A DNA stretch of 64,000 nt, taken from NCBI GenBank assembly GCA_947561395.2, contig OX387192.1:13614221-13678220 (forward strand), given 5' to 3'. The position numbers were made by a program, and so were the translations under genes. Of the stretch, positions 1 to 9,872 are shown piece after piece. The first letter of the stretch is position 1, and each line of letters starts with the position of its first letter. The notes under the pieces are model-generated. The model was not told where the DNA came from, ran no database searches, and was given only the letters and a program-made list of their open reading frames with translations. This DNA comes from Buxus sempervirens. Lineage: Eukaryota > Streptophyta > Magnoliopsida > Buxales > Buxaceae.

Positions 1-3000
1 ATGTATGATACCCCACCTGATGAGCCTGTCTTTAGTCAAGAGAGCTCTCCTAATTGCAAGCCATGTCACGAAGGAATGCTTAGGGATGTTGGTTGAGAAC
101 CAAACCAATCTCGCCCAAGCAACGGAAGGCTGACTAGTCTCCAAGGCTTTATAGGTGCTGCTGGTGCTGTAGATTCCAGTGGGAGAGGGAGTCCAAATGA
201 TCCTATCGTCCATATCTGGGTTAGGCCTTGGGAGGTCTGGTAACCTCGCCCATACCTCAATCAAATCTAATGAAGTAGCAATAGGGCTATCCCAATTGGC
301 ATTGGTTAGAAGCTCATGGGCCAAAGCATCATCAGATAATCCTGAATCATAAATTAATCTCCTACCATACCTGGGGGCCAAAGGGCCAAGAGGATGCCAA
401 TTATCGTACCATATTGAGGTGTTCCTCCCGTTGTTGACTATATGCTTTATGAACCTGGAAGCAGTATCCCTTTGCCTAAGCGTTTTCCTCCACACCCAAG
501 AAGCCGTGGAGGGGACTGGAATACTCCAAAAATTCCTTCCTCTAAGTAAATTGGTCTTGACCCATGATACCCAAAGGTTATCTGCCTTGCTGCCCACTAA
601 CCAAGCTTGTCGTAGGACTGCACACTTATTCCAAAGATGAAGATTCAAGACACCAAGACCACCTCTGTCAATAGGAGAGCAAACTTGATCCCACTTAACC
701 TTACATATCTTGGCTTCTTGACTACATCCAGCCCATAAGAAATGCTTGCAAATTTTCTCCATCTTGTATAGTACTTCCTTGGGCAAAATATAGACAGACA
801 TCCAGAAAACTGCAAGAGAGAACAAGACTGACTTGACCAACAAAAGGCGACCTGCATAGGATAAAAACCGTCCTTGCCAAGATTGGGTCTTAGCAATAAG
901 TCTTTGAATGAGAGGATCACAATCTCTAGCAGTCAGACGAGTAGATATAAGAGGCAATCCTAGGTATTTCACAGGAATATGCCCTTCATTGAACCCCAGA
1001 ACCTGCAGTATTTCACCCTTCACATGCTCAGATATACCTGACATGAAAACCGCACTCTTTTCTTTATTGACAATCAAGCCAGATAACCTGCCAAAGTGGG
1101 TGAGAGCAGAAGAAACACATAAGATAGAGTTAATGTCCCCATGAGCGAAGACAAAAAGATCATCTGCAAAGCACAGTTGCTTGATAGAAGGCTGGGAGCA
1201 TTTGGGATGAGGCCTGAAATTAACAGCTGTCTTGTCCTTCAAAACCTTATCAAATAATTCCATAACCAACACAAACAGGTACGGAGAAATAGGGTCTCCT
1301 TGTCTAAGGCCCTTGCCCCCTTTGAAGAAGCCCTCCATACTGCCATTAATCATAATCGAATAGGACGGAGTAGTAACACATTCCATAACCCAAGAGATAA
1401 AACGAGAGGGGAATCTAAAGCCTTTCAAAACCTTTTCAACACAACTCCAATCAATGGAATCAAAAGCCCTTTTGATGTCGATCTTAAGAGCACACCTTGG
1501 AGTTCCTTTGTTAAGGTGGTAGTTTCTAAATAGTTCATGTGTTATCAAGATATTATCAACCATCCTTCGACCAGGTATGAACGCTGACTGATGCATGCCT
1601 ACCAAATGTCCCAAAACGGCCTTGAATCTGTTGGCTAAGATTTTTGAGTTGCATTTATATATGGTGTTGACACACGAGATGGGACGATAATCAGAGATCG
1701 TGGAAGGCTTACCTTTTTTGGGAACAAGGCTGATGCTAGAGTGGTTCACCTGCTTAAGTAACCGCCCAGAAGAGAAGAAAGATTTAATGGCCGTTGTGAC
1801 ATCATTCCCGACTATATCCCAAGCCTTCTTAAAGAAACCCGAGGTAAATCCATCAGGACCTGGCGCCTTCTCATCCTTGAGCATAAACATTGTTGACTTG
1901 ATCTCTTCATCAGTGATATCTGATTGTAACGCTTGAATTTGGTCAGGGGCCAGGAAGTTGTCAAACTCAACTTCGAAGGGATCCAGAGACCCATCCCCTC
2001 CACCCAACAAATTACAGTAATGGGAGACAATATGCTGCTTTAACTGAACTTGGTCTGAGATTTCTCTTCCATTGGTGTCATTCAACTTGGTAATGGAATT
2101 ATGAGATCTTCTGAACATCATGGAGTTAAAGAAGAATTTAGAGTTTTGATCACCCTCCTTCAACCATTGTATTCTAGATTTCTGCTTGTATTGGGCTTCC
2201 TCAACTCTTAGTAGTTCTGCAAGGTCTCTTCTCAACTTCCCTTCTATGGTAGGCAAGTGGGGATCTGCAGGATGAACTTGTAATGCCTTCTGACACTGCT
2301 CCAGTTTGCCCCTAACTTCAATGGCTTTGACAGTAGCAAGAGAGAATTCTTTCTTCATGCTCCATTCTTTCAAGCGTACTTTGAGGATCTTGAGTTTGGA
2401 AGTAAGCTGGAACATGGGCTTGCCTACAATTGAGACCCTCCACACATCAGCAACCAAAGGAAGAAAGTCTTCACTCGTGGCCCAAAAGTTAAAAAACTTA
2501 AATGGTCTATTGAGCTTTAGCACTTCAGGTTCAAGTGTGACCAAAACGGGACTGTGATCAGAGGTTCCTGGTGGCAGAAATTCAACTTCAGAATGGGTGA
2601 ACTGATTAATCCAAGCCATATTAACCAAAACCCGGTCCAATTTGCATGAGATACGCCTATGACCATCACTCATATTGCTCCAGGTGAGGGAGAAACCTTT
2701 GTAGTTCATTTCAAGCAAATAGCAATCCTTTATACACGAATTGAATTCTTGGGTAGCAACTGAGTTTAATTTCTTACCTCCCACCTTCTCAGAATCCTTC
2801 CTAACACAATTAAAATCACCAACAAGAAGCCACGACCTGTCCACATAACAAAGCCTCAAGCTTCTCCAAAGTTCTTTCCTTTCCAATGCGTCATTATCAC
2901 CGTAAATAAAAGATATGTAAGCTGATTTGCCTGGGACCTGAAATTCAATCCAGCAATGGATAATTTGGTGAGATTCATAGACCTTAGAAATAGAGATAAT

Positions 3001-3231
3001 CGTGGGGTCATAACAGACCCATATGCGTCCCTTCAAAGCATGATCATAGTTTGTGAGACAACTCCAGTGAGGGCATATGATATTTTTGACATAGGCAGCA
3101 TTCACCCTTCTAACTTTCGTCTCCACGAGGCACAACATGTTTAATTTTTGAGAGGTTAGGAGATTCTTGACTTCCCGTTGCTTGGAGGGATCATTTAGAC
3201 CCCTTATATTCCATGTAGCAAACCTGATCAT
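1..3231 (-). CDS. LINE A ORF2 (endonuclease-reverse transcriptase), runs off the left edge
   Basis: Replication protein of an L1-type non-LTR retrotransposon; it nicks target DNA and reverse-transcribes the element RNA at the nick. Read in triplets from position 1, the minus strand has no stop across all 1077 visible codons. The N-terminus carries the endonuclease signature WNIRGLND, GDFN at about residues 138-141 and SDH at 224-226. The RT core has APGPDGF, the CALKIDIKRAFDS block, GLRQGDPISPYLFVLVMEL and FADD at residues 688-691 (bases 1159-1170). The zf-RVT region is entered just before the edge (KDRLIRWGIIH). The start ATG (3229-3231) overlaps the ORF1 stop as ATGA. The relative H has an ORF2 of about 1212 codons, so roughly 135 codons lie outside. 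It is the only long ORF2 here without a lesion. Family assignment is secure; activity is inferred. Confidence 0.93.
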   Translation of the reverse strand, partial: MIRFATWNIRGLNDPSKQREVKNLLTSQKLNMLCLVETKVRRVNAAYVKNIICPHWSCLTNYDHALKGRIWVCYDPTIISISKVYESHQIIHCWIEFQVPGKSAYISFIYGDNDALERKELWRSLRLCYVDRSWLLVGDFNCVRKDSEKVGGKKLNSVATQEFNSCIKDCYLLEMNYKGFSLTWSNMSDGHRRISCKLDRVLVNMAWINQFTHSEVEFLPPGTSDHSPVLVTLEPEVLKLNRPFKFFNFWATSEDFLPLVADVWRVSIVGKPMFQLTSKLKILKVRLKEWSMKKEFSLATVKAIEVRGKLEQCQKALQVHPADPHLPTIEGKLRRDLAELLRVEEAQYKQKSRIQWLKEGDQNSKFFFNSMMFRRSHNSITKLNDTNGREISDQVQLKQHIVSHYCNLLGGGDGSLDPFEVEFDNFLAPDQIQALQSDITDEEIKSTMFMLKDEKAPGPDGFTSGFFKKAWDIVGNDVTTAIKSFFSSGRLLKQVNHSSISLVPKKGKPSTISDYRPISCVNTIYKCNSKILANRFKAVLGHLVGMHQSAFIPGRRMVDNILITHELFRNYHLNKGTPRCALKIDIKRAFDSIDWSCVEKVLKGFRFPSRFISWVMECVTTPSYSIMINGSMEGFFKGGKGLRQGDPISPYLFVLVMELFDKVLKDKTAVNFRPHPKCSQPSIKQLCFADDLFVFAHGDINSILCVSSALTHFGRLSGLIVNKEKSAVFMSGISEHVKGEILQVLGFNEGHIPVKYLGLPLISTRLTARDCDPLIQRLIAKTQSWQGRFLSYAGRLLLVKSVLFSLAVFWMSVYILPKEVLYKMEKICKHFLWAGCSQEAKICKVKWDQVCSPIDRGGLGVLNLHLWNKCAVLRQAWLVGSKADNLWVSWVKTNLLRGRNFWSIPVPSTASWVWRKTLRQRDTASRFIKHIVNNGRNTSIWYDNWHPLGPLAPRYGRRLIYDSGLSDDALAHELLTNANWDSPIATSLDLIEVWARLPDLPRPNPDMDDRIIWTPSPTGIYSTSSTYKALETSQPSVAWARLVWFSTNIPKHSFVTWLAIRRALLTKDRLIRWGIIH

Positions 3232-4853
3232 AAGGAGAACAAGTGATCATTAGGACCCTCACAGGTACTACCTGATCCAATGGTGATTGGAATTTTTGCA
3301 TTCCTAGCTTCCTTCATTGCAATCTCGTCCACCAATAGTCTTTTCCTGATTTTCTTACGTTGCTTCTTTGAGAGGGAGGTGGAGTTAGTGCACATATTCG
3401 ATTCCTCATTCAGAGCCTCAAACTGATTTGCATTCGTTTCAATGATAGCATGGTTTCCACAAGTTGTAGACTGCATCATGAGATGAATCCTAGGAGTCGC
3501 CCCTTGGCCTTGCTCCATATTTATAGGAGGGCTACTGTCCTCCACCAGAATTTCCTTGCCTTTGGACAATGTACTCCACCGTTCAATATGCTCGTCTTGT
3601 GGAGCTTGTTGCATGGCATCACTAGATTCGGTCAACACCATCATATTATCTGGACTAGGTGGGGCGACTTCAGGTGCAACAGAGTCAGACCCGACCTCAC
3701 ATTGGGTCTGAGTGAAACCAACACGCTCTTGCTCAGTAGTAGCAATCCCTGCCTCATGATCAGCCCCCACCTCGATACTTCCTTTCGGCAATTCAGAGAC
3801 ATCATGAACAGTAGAAAACACTCTTCCGGTTGGTCTCCACTCTCTAGCCCTCACCCTGGAACAACGAGCATCGGCATGACCAAACACATTGCATACCTTG
3901 CACTTAACTGGCTTCCAGCCATACTCAGTGGTGATTACTGATTCAGGCATATTAACGTCTTCATGCCGGATATATATTTTGTCCGGATAAGTACATTTGG
4001 TATCCACTTCCACACAAACTCGAGCAAAACTTAGTTTGGAACGATTCGCTGTCATCTCATCAAGGAATAAAGGCTTGCCAATCCCACTAGCCACAATGCT
4101 GAGCCCTGTTGGAGTCCAAAGCTGTAATGGCACATTAAAAAATTTAACCCAGATTGGGACTTTCGTTAGTTGGGACTTCTCAAGCATTAGGTTAGGCTCC
4201 CATTCTTTGATGACCAATAATCTGCCTGCCATGTACCAAGGTCCTTGCTTAAGAACCTTGTCTCTAACCAAAGAGGATGCAAAACGAAGGATATAAAACC
4301 CATTCTCGATGTTGATCACTTCAACCTTGCCCCACATCTTAGCAGCAAGGTTTTTGATAATGTTAAGTGGGAGACTTCTGTCCAAAAAATAACCAACTAG
4401 GCAACCTTTCCAAATGTGCACTCCTTGGTTTATCACCTCCTGAGGTGGAGAAACCACAACACGGCCTTCAATAATCCTTGGCTCAATGTAAGAGAGTTTC
4501 ACTTTATCCGCCAGCTCGCCTTGAAATAGGTCAGACCAAGCCTTACCAATTCGGGTAGAGCTCGAGTTCTCCACATCGCCACACAAAGAGGCAGAACTAA
4601 AACGAGCCTCTGGTGCACTGACTTGATTCAGATGGCCAGAGCCAACCTGGGCAGCTTGAAACCCGTTGGTGGTCTGGCCAGAATTCGCACAAGCAGGAGA
4701 CGGCAATGGAGGGAAGGAACAACGATCAGAGATCTCAAGAGAAATAGCATGCCGATTTATTGTCTCACAGACAACAGGCAGAACTGGAGAACCAGGCCGC
4801 CGGGATGGAGAGAAAGGCACTTCGGCCGGAACAGACACAGCAGAAGAACCCAT
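3228..4853 (-). CDS. LINE A ORF1, nucleic-acid-binding protein (DUF4283-like plus zinc knuckle)
   Basis: Intact 541-residue ORF1, presumed to coat LINE RNA. Residues about 100-250 form a DUF4283-like domain (GYFLDRSLP, GPWYMAGRLLVIKEWEPN, KVPIWVKFFNVPLQLW), followed by the LSIVASGIGKPLFLDE and RVCVEVDT blocks. A CCHC knuckle follows, CX2CX4HX4C at C318, C321, H326 and C331. The C-terminal third is polar and low in complexity and ends with the basic patch KKQRKKIRKRLLVDEIAMKE, found in all ORF1 copies here. The stop TGA at 3228-3230 overlaps the ORF2 ATG. No stop or frameshift interrupts it, unlike the ORF1s of A', H, K and M. The start is the first in-frame Met; a start a few codons further in cannot be excluded. 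Confidence 0.9.
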   Translation of the reverse strand: MGSSAVSVPAEVPFSPSRRPGSPVLPVVCETINRHAISLEISDRCSFPPLPSPACANSGQTTNGFQAAQVGSGHLNQVSAPEARFSSASLCGDVENSSSTRIGKAWSDLFQGELADKVKLSYIEPRIIEGRVVVSPPQEVINQGVHIWKGCLVGYFLDRSLPLNIIKNLAAKMWGKVEVINIENGFYILRFASSLVRDKVLKQGPWYMAGRLLVIKEWEPNLMLEKSQLTKVPIWVKFFNVPLQLWTPTGLSIVASGIGKPLFLDEMTANRSKLSFARVCVEVDTKCTYPDKIYIRHEDVNMPESVITTEYGWKPVKCKVCNVFGHADARCSRVRAREWRPTGRVFSTVHDVSELPKGSIEVGADHEAGIATTEQERVGFTQTQCEVGSDSVAPEVAPPSPDNMMVLTESSDAMQQAPQDEHIERWSTLSKGKEILVEDSSPPINMEQGQGATPRIHLMMQSTTCGNHAIIETNANQFEALNEESNMCTNSTSLSKKQRKKIRKRLLVDEIAMKEARNAKIPITIGSGSTCEGPNDHLFSL

Positions 4854-6578
4854 TGCCGGGATTTCCAGAGCAAGCCTCTATACCATCGAAACAGTCCGAA
4901 GTTGCTTCGTCTCAAACCAGAAGTCGCGAAACAAAACCCCACGAACAGAAAATGACCACGAACTGATTAAGATCACTCAGGCGCTGCCGATCAGCTCCTT
5001 CGATTCAAATAGAATAATAGCTACGAACAGATTAATAACCACCCCTGAACTGCCGAACCGCACAGTCACTAACGACGGCCAGAATAAACCACAAACAGAA
5101 CCCCACCTCAGCACTGGCTATGAGCAGATCTTGAACCCCAAGCCGACGAAGCTCGAACATGCGCAGCTGGCAAACCACCGGAGCCCAGACCAGAAACCTT
5201 AAAACCCACGGCCAAGAAGCATCAACTGAGCTTGATACCACGGACAGAAACCTACGACCAGAAATCTTCGACCAAGCAAAAGCCTTCGACCAGAAGCCTT
5301 CGACCACAAGCTGAAACCCACTAACTGAGACCTTTGGGCATTGACAAAAAACCACGGCCAGAAACCATGGCCAGAAACCACGGACAGAAAACCACGGCAA
5401 GAAAACCACGGCCAGGAAACCTTCGGACAGAAACCCACGTCCAGAACACTCGACCAGCTCCCACGTCTCATCGCCCTTGGCTGTCAGCCCTCCATGCACC
5501 TCAGACCATCAAACAAAGAATCCTCCGAACAATGAGATATCCGAATACCGAGCAGACGAACAAATCTCCTTGAACTCGTAACTCGTAACACAGTGTCTCC
5601 GAAACCAAAGAGATCCGGATACAGAGCAGACGAACAATGAGATATCCGAATACCGAGTAGACGAACAATGAGAAATCCGAAAACAGGGAACAAATCACCT
5701 TGAACTCGCGGACCCCAGGCAGACAATGCCTTCGATAGCAAGGACCCTGCGTCCGACCACCTTCCCCAGATACCTCAGGCACTGCCGAACAACGCAGGCA
5801 TTGCCGAACAACTCAGTCGCCTCAGGCCCTCTCTAGCAGCACAGTCACCAACCTCAGACACCAACGGATCTTGAACCCCAACCGCGGCCACAGAAAACCA
5901 CGGCCACAGAATCAACTTGCAGAAGTCGTAGAACCCTGAACCTTAGTCTTTAACTCCGAAAACCAAGCTCACGAACATGAAACCACAAAACGATAATCAC
6001 GAACACGAAACCTTCTACCAGGGCCTTCGAACAAAACCTTGAGCAGATCTTGGAGGCTCACAAACAGAAAGCCTCACGACCAGATCCAGATTCAGAAGCT
6101 CACGACCAGAGCCAGATGGCCGCTACCAAAAATCGGATGCTCACGACCAAAACTAGAAACGACGAACCTACTGCCTCACGAACACCAGGAACAGCCTCCC
6201 AAGTTAGCCCACAGACACCCACAAGAGCCGCCGGAGAGAGAAGGGCGCCGGCGGGAGTCGGCGAGCGAGCCTTGCTGCCTGAAGAAACTTGCTGCCTCAC
6301 AAACCTTGGCAGGTCTTTGCTGCAACTTACCAGAACCTTACCAGACCCCTTGCTGCAACTTACCAGAACCTTGCTCCTCACATCCACGAACAATGACGAC
6401 CTCACAGCCCAGAGCATGCACGACCACCAGCAAACACACCACGAACCACGAACCACGAACAAGCACACCACGACCACGAACAAGCACTCCAGAACCAAGA
6501 AAGCCACGGCCGGTAGTATGCCGGCGAGAGCCCTCCCAAGTCGCCCAAGTCGCCCTAGCAAGTCGCCCTTCAACTTGC
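4854..6578 (-). promoter_or_regulatory. LINE A 5' UTR, repeat-rich, probable internal promoter
   Basis: About 1.7 kb upstream of ORF1 without believable coding. It consists of short direct repeats: CCACGGCCAGAAA-like units around 5230-5440, units with GAGATATCCGAATACCGAG at about 5530-5670, and a repeat of TTGCTGCAACTTACCAGAAC at about 6318-6372. CACGAAC/CACGACC words (sense TTCGTG/GTCGTG) are frequent, and recur upstream of ORF1 in A', K and M. LINEs need an internal promoter at their 5' end, so this is the expected place; promoter function is inferred. The right end, about 6575, is set where A' ORF1 homology stops. Open frames here (for example plus strand 6039-6617) are low-complexity chance frames. 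Confidence 0.6.
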
Positions 6579-6855
6579 TACATTGTTGATCTGAGTGACC
6601 AAAAACCTTACAATTGAGGCACTTGATAGGCTTCCATGCATATTCAACCTCGATTTTAAGGGCCTCATGAACTGAGTTCGAAGAGTTCAAATAGACAGCT
6701 TCAAGAAGTGAGTCATCCACCCCAATCTCAACACATATACGAGCAAAGGATAATCTGGATTTCGATTCCGTTTGACTATCTAAGAACAGAGGTCTTCCTA
6801 CTCCACTGGCTAGATAACTTAGACCTTCATGCGTCCAAAACTCCATAGGGACGTT
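6579..6855 (-). pseudogene. LINE A' ORF1, central part (zinc knuckle)
   Basis: Encodes MEFWTHEGLSYLASGVGRPL, then the RICVEIG block and the knuckle CLNCKVFGHSDQQC, after which homology ends where LINE A begins. The upstream ORF1 part resumes at 9682 on the far side of LINE B: KLHNVPME ends there and MEFWTHEG begins here, so B interrupts A' ORF1. The downstream part of A' lies beyond LINE A, outside the window. Confidence 0.8.
6839..6855. repeat. Target-site duplication of LINE B, left copy
   Basis: AACTCCATAGGGACGTT, identical to 9682-9698 at the other end of LINE B. It is followed at once by the T tract that is B's poly(A) tail on the minus strand. Confidence 0.93.
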
Positions 6856-9681
6856 TTTTTTTTTTTGGAAATTAAGAAATTTTATTCCAAGAAGAAAATA
6901 TTACATCGAGAAAAGCACAAAAAGCCATGGATGGCTACAAAGGGACGAGCCCCAAAGAAACAAGAGCGCAAGAAGGGACTACACCCTAGCACAAGGCAAA
7001 TAGGTGCCTACGTAAATGTCCATGAGACGCCCCAGTTAGCTGCAACCTGCCTATGTAAATCAGTATCGGGAGCAAGGAGGGCTAGTCCTGTGACTCGAGC
7101 AGAGATGTCCAGAGATATGAAGCTTAGTATCTCTGAGGATGGGAGATAAGAGTTCTTAAAGACCCGCCTGTTTCTCTCAGCCCATATGTGGTAAACAGCC
7201 GCTGCAAGTGACAATCTTCTCATCACACTAATTGGGTCTTTGCCCTTCCACCTTAATGAGCCCCTAGTAGTGATATCCCTCCAAGTTGCAAGGCTTCGGC
7301 TCAAGCAATTACGTTGCAGAAGACCTGTCCATATGATTGCACTGTAATTGCATTCAAAGAACAGGTGATCAATAGTCTCAACATGCAAATGACAGAGAAC
7401 ACACGAAGTGTTAGGTATGAGGCCCCACTTGGCAAGCCTATCCTTAGTTAGCAATGCCCCAAGAAAAGCTAACCAAAGGATGAAGGCGTGCCGAGGAATA
7501 GAAATAGTAGGCCAAACAAGCTCCCACCATCGAATAGAAGGTCTAACGCTGTCCAAGGCTTTGTAGGTACACCTGATATCAAATAAACCAGAAGGCGATG
7601 GCACCCAATGAACAAGATCAGTCTCACCTGGGATGGGGTCAGGCAAGAGCTCCAACTTGCTCCAAATTTCCATAAGGTCTGGAGACACTGCTACAGGAAC
7701 ATCCCAGTAGCCATTGGAGATAATAGAGGCCACCATGGCAGAAGAAGGAAGACCGGAGTCATAGATCAAGCGGGAACCAAACCTTGGGACAAAAGGACCA
7801 AGGGGGGTGCCAGTTGTCATACCAAAGAGAGGTATGTCTCCCATTCTTGACCTTGTAATGGATAAGATTAATCATTTCTGGTCTGATTTTAAGGATCTTC
7901 CTCCACACCCAAGATGATGTAGACGGTACATTGATGACCCAAAAGTTCCGCCCTCTTAGCAGGAATTTTATAACCCACTCCACCCAAAGGTTGTTAGCTC
8001 TACTAACAAGAAGCCAAGCCTGCCTCATAACAGCGCACTTGTTCCAGACATGAAGATTCAGGATCCCAAGCCCCCCTGGGAAGTAGGAGAGCAAATATGT
8101 TCCCAACGTACCTTGCAAATCTTCCTGTCGGAGCTAGAACCGGACCAAAGAAAGCTCTTGCAAATGCCTTCAATCTTGTAGATAACCTCTTTTGGGAGAA
8201 TGTAGACTGAGAGCCAATTTACCGATATGGAAAAGAGAACAGCTTTCACAAGCTGGAGGCGCCCTGCGTAAGAGAGAGGGTGGCCCCTCCAAGAAGCTGT
8301 TCTAGATTTCAGCCTGTCCAATAGAGGGTCACAATCACGAGCTGTGAGACGAGTAGAGACGAGAGGAACACCAAGATACCTAACTGGTAAGCAGCCTTCT
8401 GAGAATCCTGACACTCTAAGCATCTCTAACTTTAAGGAGGTAGGGACAGCAGAAGTAAAGAGTGCACTCTTACTTTTATTGACCTGCAAACCTGAGCAAG
8501 CTTCAAACTGATTCAAGGCTTGAATGATGCACTTAAGTGAGTTCAAATCCCCATGGGCAAAAACAAAGAGATCATCGGCGAAGCAAAGTTGCTTAATCCC
8601 AAGGGCGGCACACTTGGGATGGAACGTGAAGTTTGCAGAAGTGCAAGCATTCAAAATGGAATTAAAGAGTTCCATAACAAGTACAAATAGGTAAGGTGAG
8701 ATGGGATCACCTTGTCTCAGTCCTTTGGAACCTCTGAAGAAGCCCTCCAAGCTACCATTAATCATAACCGAGTACGACGGGGTAGTAACACATTCCATAA
8801 TCCAAGAGATGAAAATATGAGGGAAGTGCAAGCCCTCCAACACACGCCTTAAACAGTTCCAATCAACTGAGTCAAAGGCCTTTCTCAAATCAATCTTGAG
8901 AGCACATCGTGGGCTACCCTTGTGTAAGTGATACTTGTTGAAGATCTCATGAATGATAAGGATGTTATCAAGAGGCCTCCTACCAGGAATGAAGGCCGAT
9001 TGATACAACCCAACTAAGTCACTGATCACAAATTTGAGCCGGTTTGCAAGAATCTTGGAAACACACTTATAAGTAGTGTTAACACAAGATATGGGCCGAT
9101 AGTCACCAATAGTCAACGGCTTGAGTCCCTTGGGAACCAAACAAATAAGCGAAGTATTGACCTGTTTTAAAAGCTTGCCAGAGGAAAAGAAACTCTGAAC
9201 TGCTGCAACAAAATCATCCCCAACAACTGACCAAACCTTCTTAAAGAAATACAGAGTGAAGCCGTCAGGGCCAGGAGCCTTATTGTCTTTTAGAGAAAAA
9301 AGGGTAGACTTAATTTCATCAACGGAAACATCCCCTTTAAGGAAAGTGATCTGATCATCTGATAGAACCCGTGGGAAGGGAGGGAGAAGGGGATCATCTG
9401 AAGAAGAAGAAGATCCAAGTGAGGGAACAGAACCCAGCAGCTTTTGGTAGTGTCCAACAATGTGATGCTTAAGAGAAGTGGGGTCCGAAATTAACCTTCC
9501 ATCATCGTCAACAAGGCTAAGGATGTTGTTCACGGCTCGCCTAAAGCACATAGAATTGTGGAAGAACTTGGAGTTCTTATCACCTTCAGATAACCACTGA
9601 ATCCTTGACTTCTGCCTCAACTGAGATTCCTCATCCTTTAGGTAGCTTGCAAGCGTTCTTCTCAAGACACATCCTTTAGGT
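6856..9681 (-). mobile_element. LINE B, 5'-truncated, inserted in LINE A' ORF1
   Basis: Minus-strand LINE with T tract to 6866, a 3' UTR of about 140 bp (6867-7007), and ORF2 from just before the RT domain to the end. It lacks ORF1 and the endonuclease, the usual result of incomplete reverse transcription. A perfect 17-bp TSD flanks it. The tail adjoining poly(A) reads, in sense, CTTAATTTCC, a divergent form of the tail shared by the LINEs here. Confidence 0.93.
7008..9681 (-). pseudogene. LINE B ORF2 fragment (RT and zf-RVT), frameshifted
   Basis: Starts at LRRTLASYLKDEESQLRQKS, the region just before RT, and includes APGPDGF, LKIDLRKAFDSVDW, GLRQGDPISPYLF and CFADDLFVFAHGD. The frame breaks near 8060 (GGLGS meets GGLGILNLHVW) and again near 7820 (WYDNWHP then the next frame). 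The last segment (7008-7844) carries the zf-RVT region (CVLCHLHVETIDHLFFEC) and the usual end, HRQVAANWGVSW. At least two frameshifts make it non-functional. Confidence 0.9.
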
Positions 9682-9872
9682 AACTCCATAGGGACGTTGT
9701 GAAGCTTAATCCACACAGGCACCTTGCTGAGTTGAGACTTCACAAGTTGCATATTTGGTTCCCACTGCTTTAAAACCAAGAGCCTACCAGCTAAGTGCCA
9801 AGGGGACTCCTGAAGGATTCGATCACGCATAGCATCATTCTCACAACGGAAAAGAAAGAAGCCATTCTCCAA
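8058..9872 (-). other. Chimeric open frame: A' ORF1 fragment joined in frame to B ORF2 fragment
   Basis: One 604-codon minus-strand frame begins in the DUF4283-like region of A' ORF1 (GFFLFRCEN, WHLAGRLLVLKQWEPN, VPVWIKLHNVPME), crosses the right TSD of B at 9682-9698, and continues into the RT of B. The fusion is a by-product of the insertion and encodes a nucleic-acid-binding segment next to a nearly complete RT palm. It lacks the A' N-terminus because of a frameshift near 9950. Expression is unknown. Confidence 0.75.
9682..9698. repeat. Target-site duplication of LINE B, right copy
   Basis: AACTCCATAGGGACGTT, identical to 6839-6855; marks the truncated 5' end of LINE B. Confidence 0.93.

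Larger units (their letters stand above)
1..6578 (-). mobile_element. LINE A, apparently full-length at its 5' end
   Basis: Minus-strand L1-type retrotransposon with 5' UTR, ORF1 and ORF2; the 3' end is outside the window. It sits inside the ORF1 of A', whose coding sequence stops abruptly about 6579, just after the zinc knuckle. The TSD cannot be tested because the other junction is not visible. Two uninterrupted reading frames make it one of the youngest insertions here. Confidence 0.8.

Noticed and set aside
645-920. Small minus-strand frames (also 66-260, 1812-2030) as separate genes or as evidence that LINE A ORF2 is broken.
   Set aside because: They lie in a different frame; the ORF2 frame was read codon by codon from 3231 to 1 and has no stop.
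5032-5499. Minus-strand 155-codon hydrophobic frame, a possible membrane protein.
   Set aside because: Composition (Phe/Trp/Val/Leu repeats) is simply the translation of the leader minisatellite; no conserved counterpart in the other LINE leaders.
6039-6617. Long plus-strand frames in the LINE A leader (also 4666-5202).
   Set aside because: Low-complexity Thr/Pro/Arg/Lys products from CACGA-type repeats, antisense to the element, no domain.
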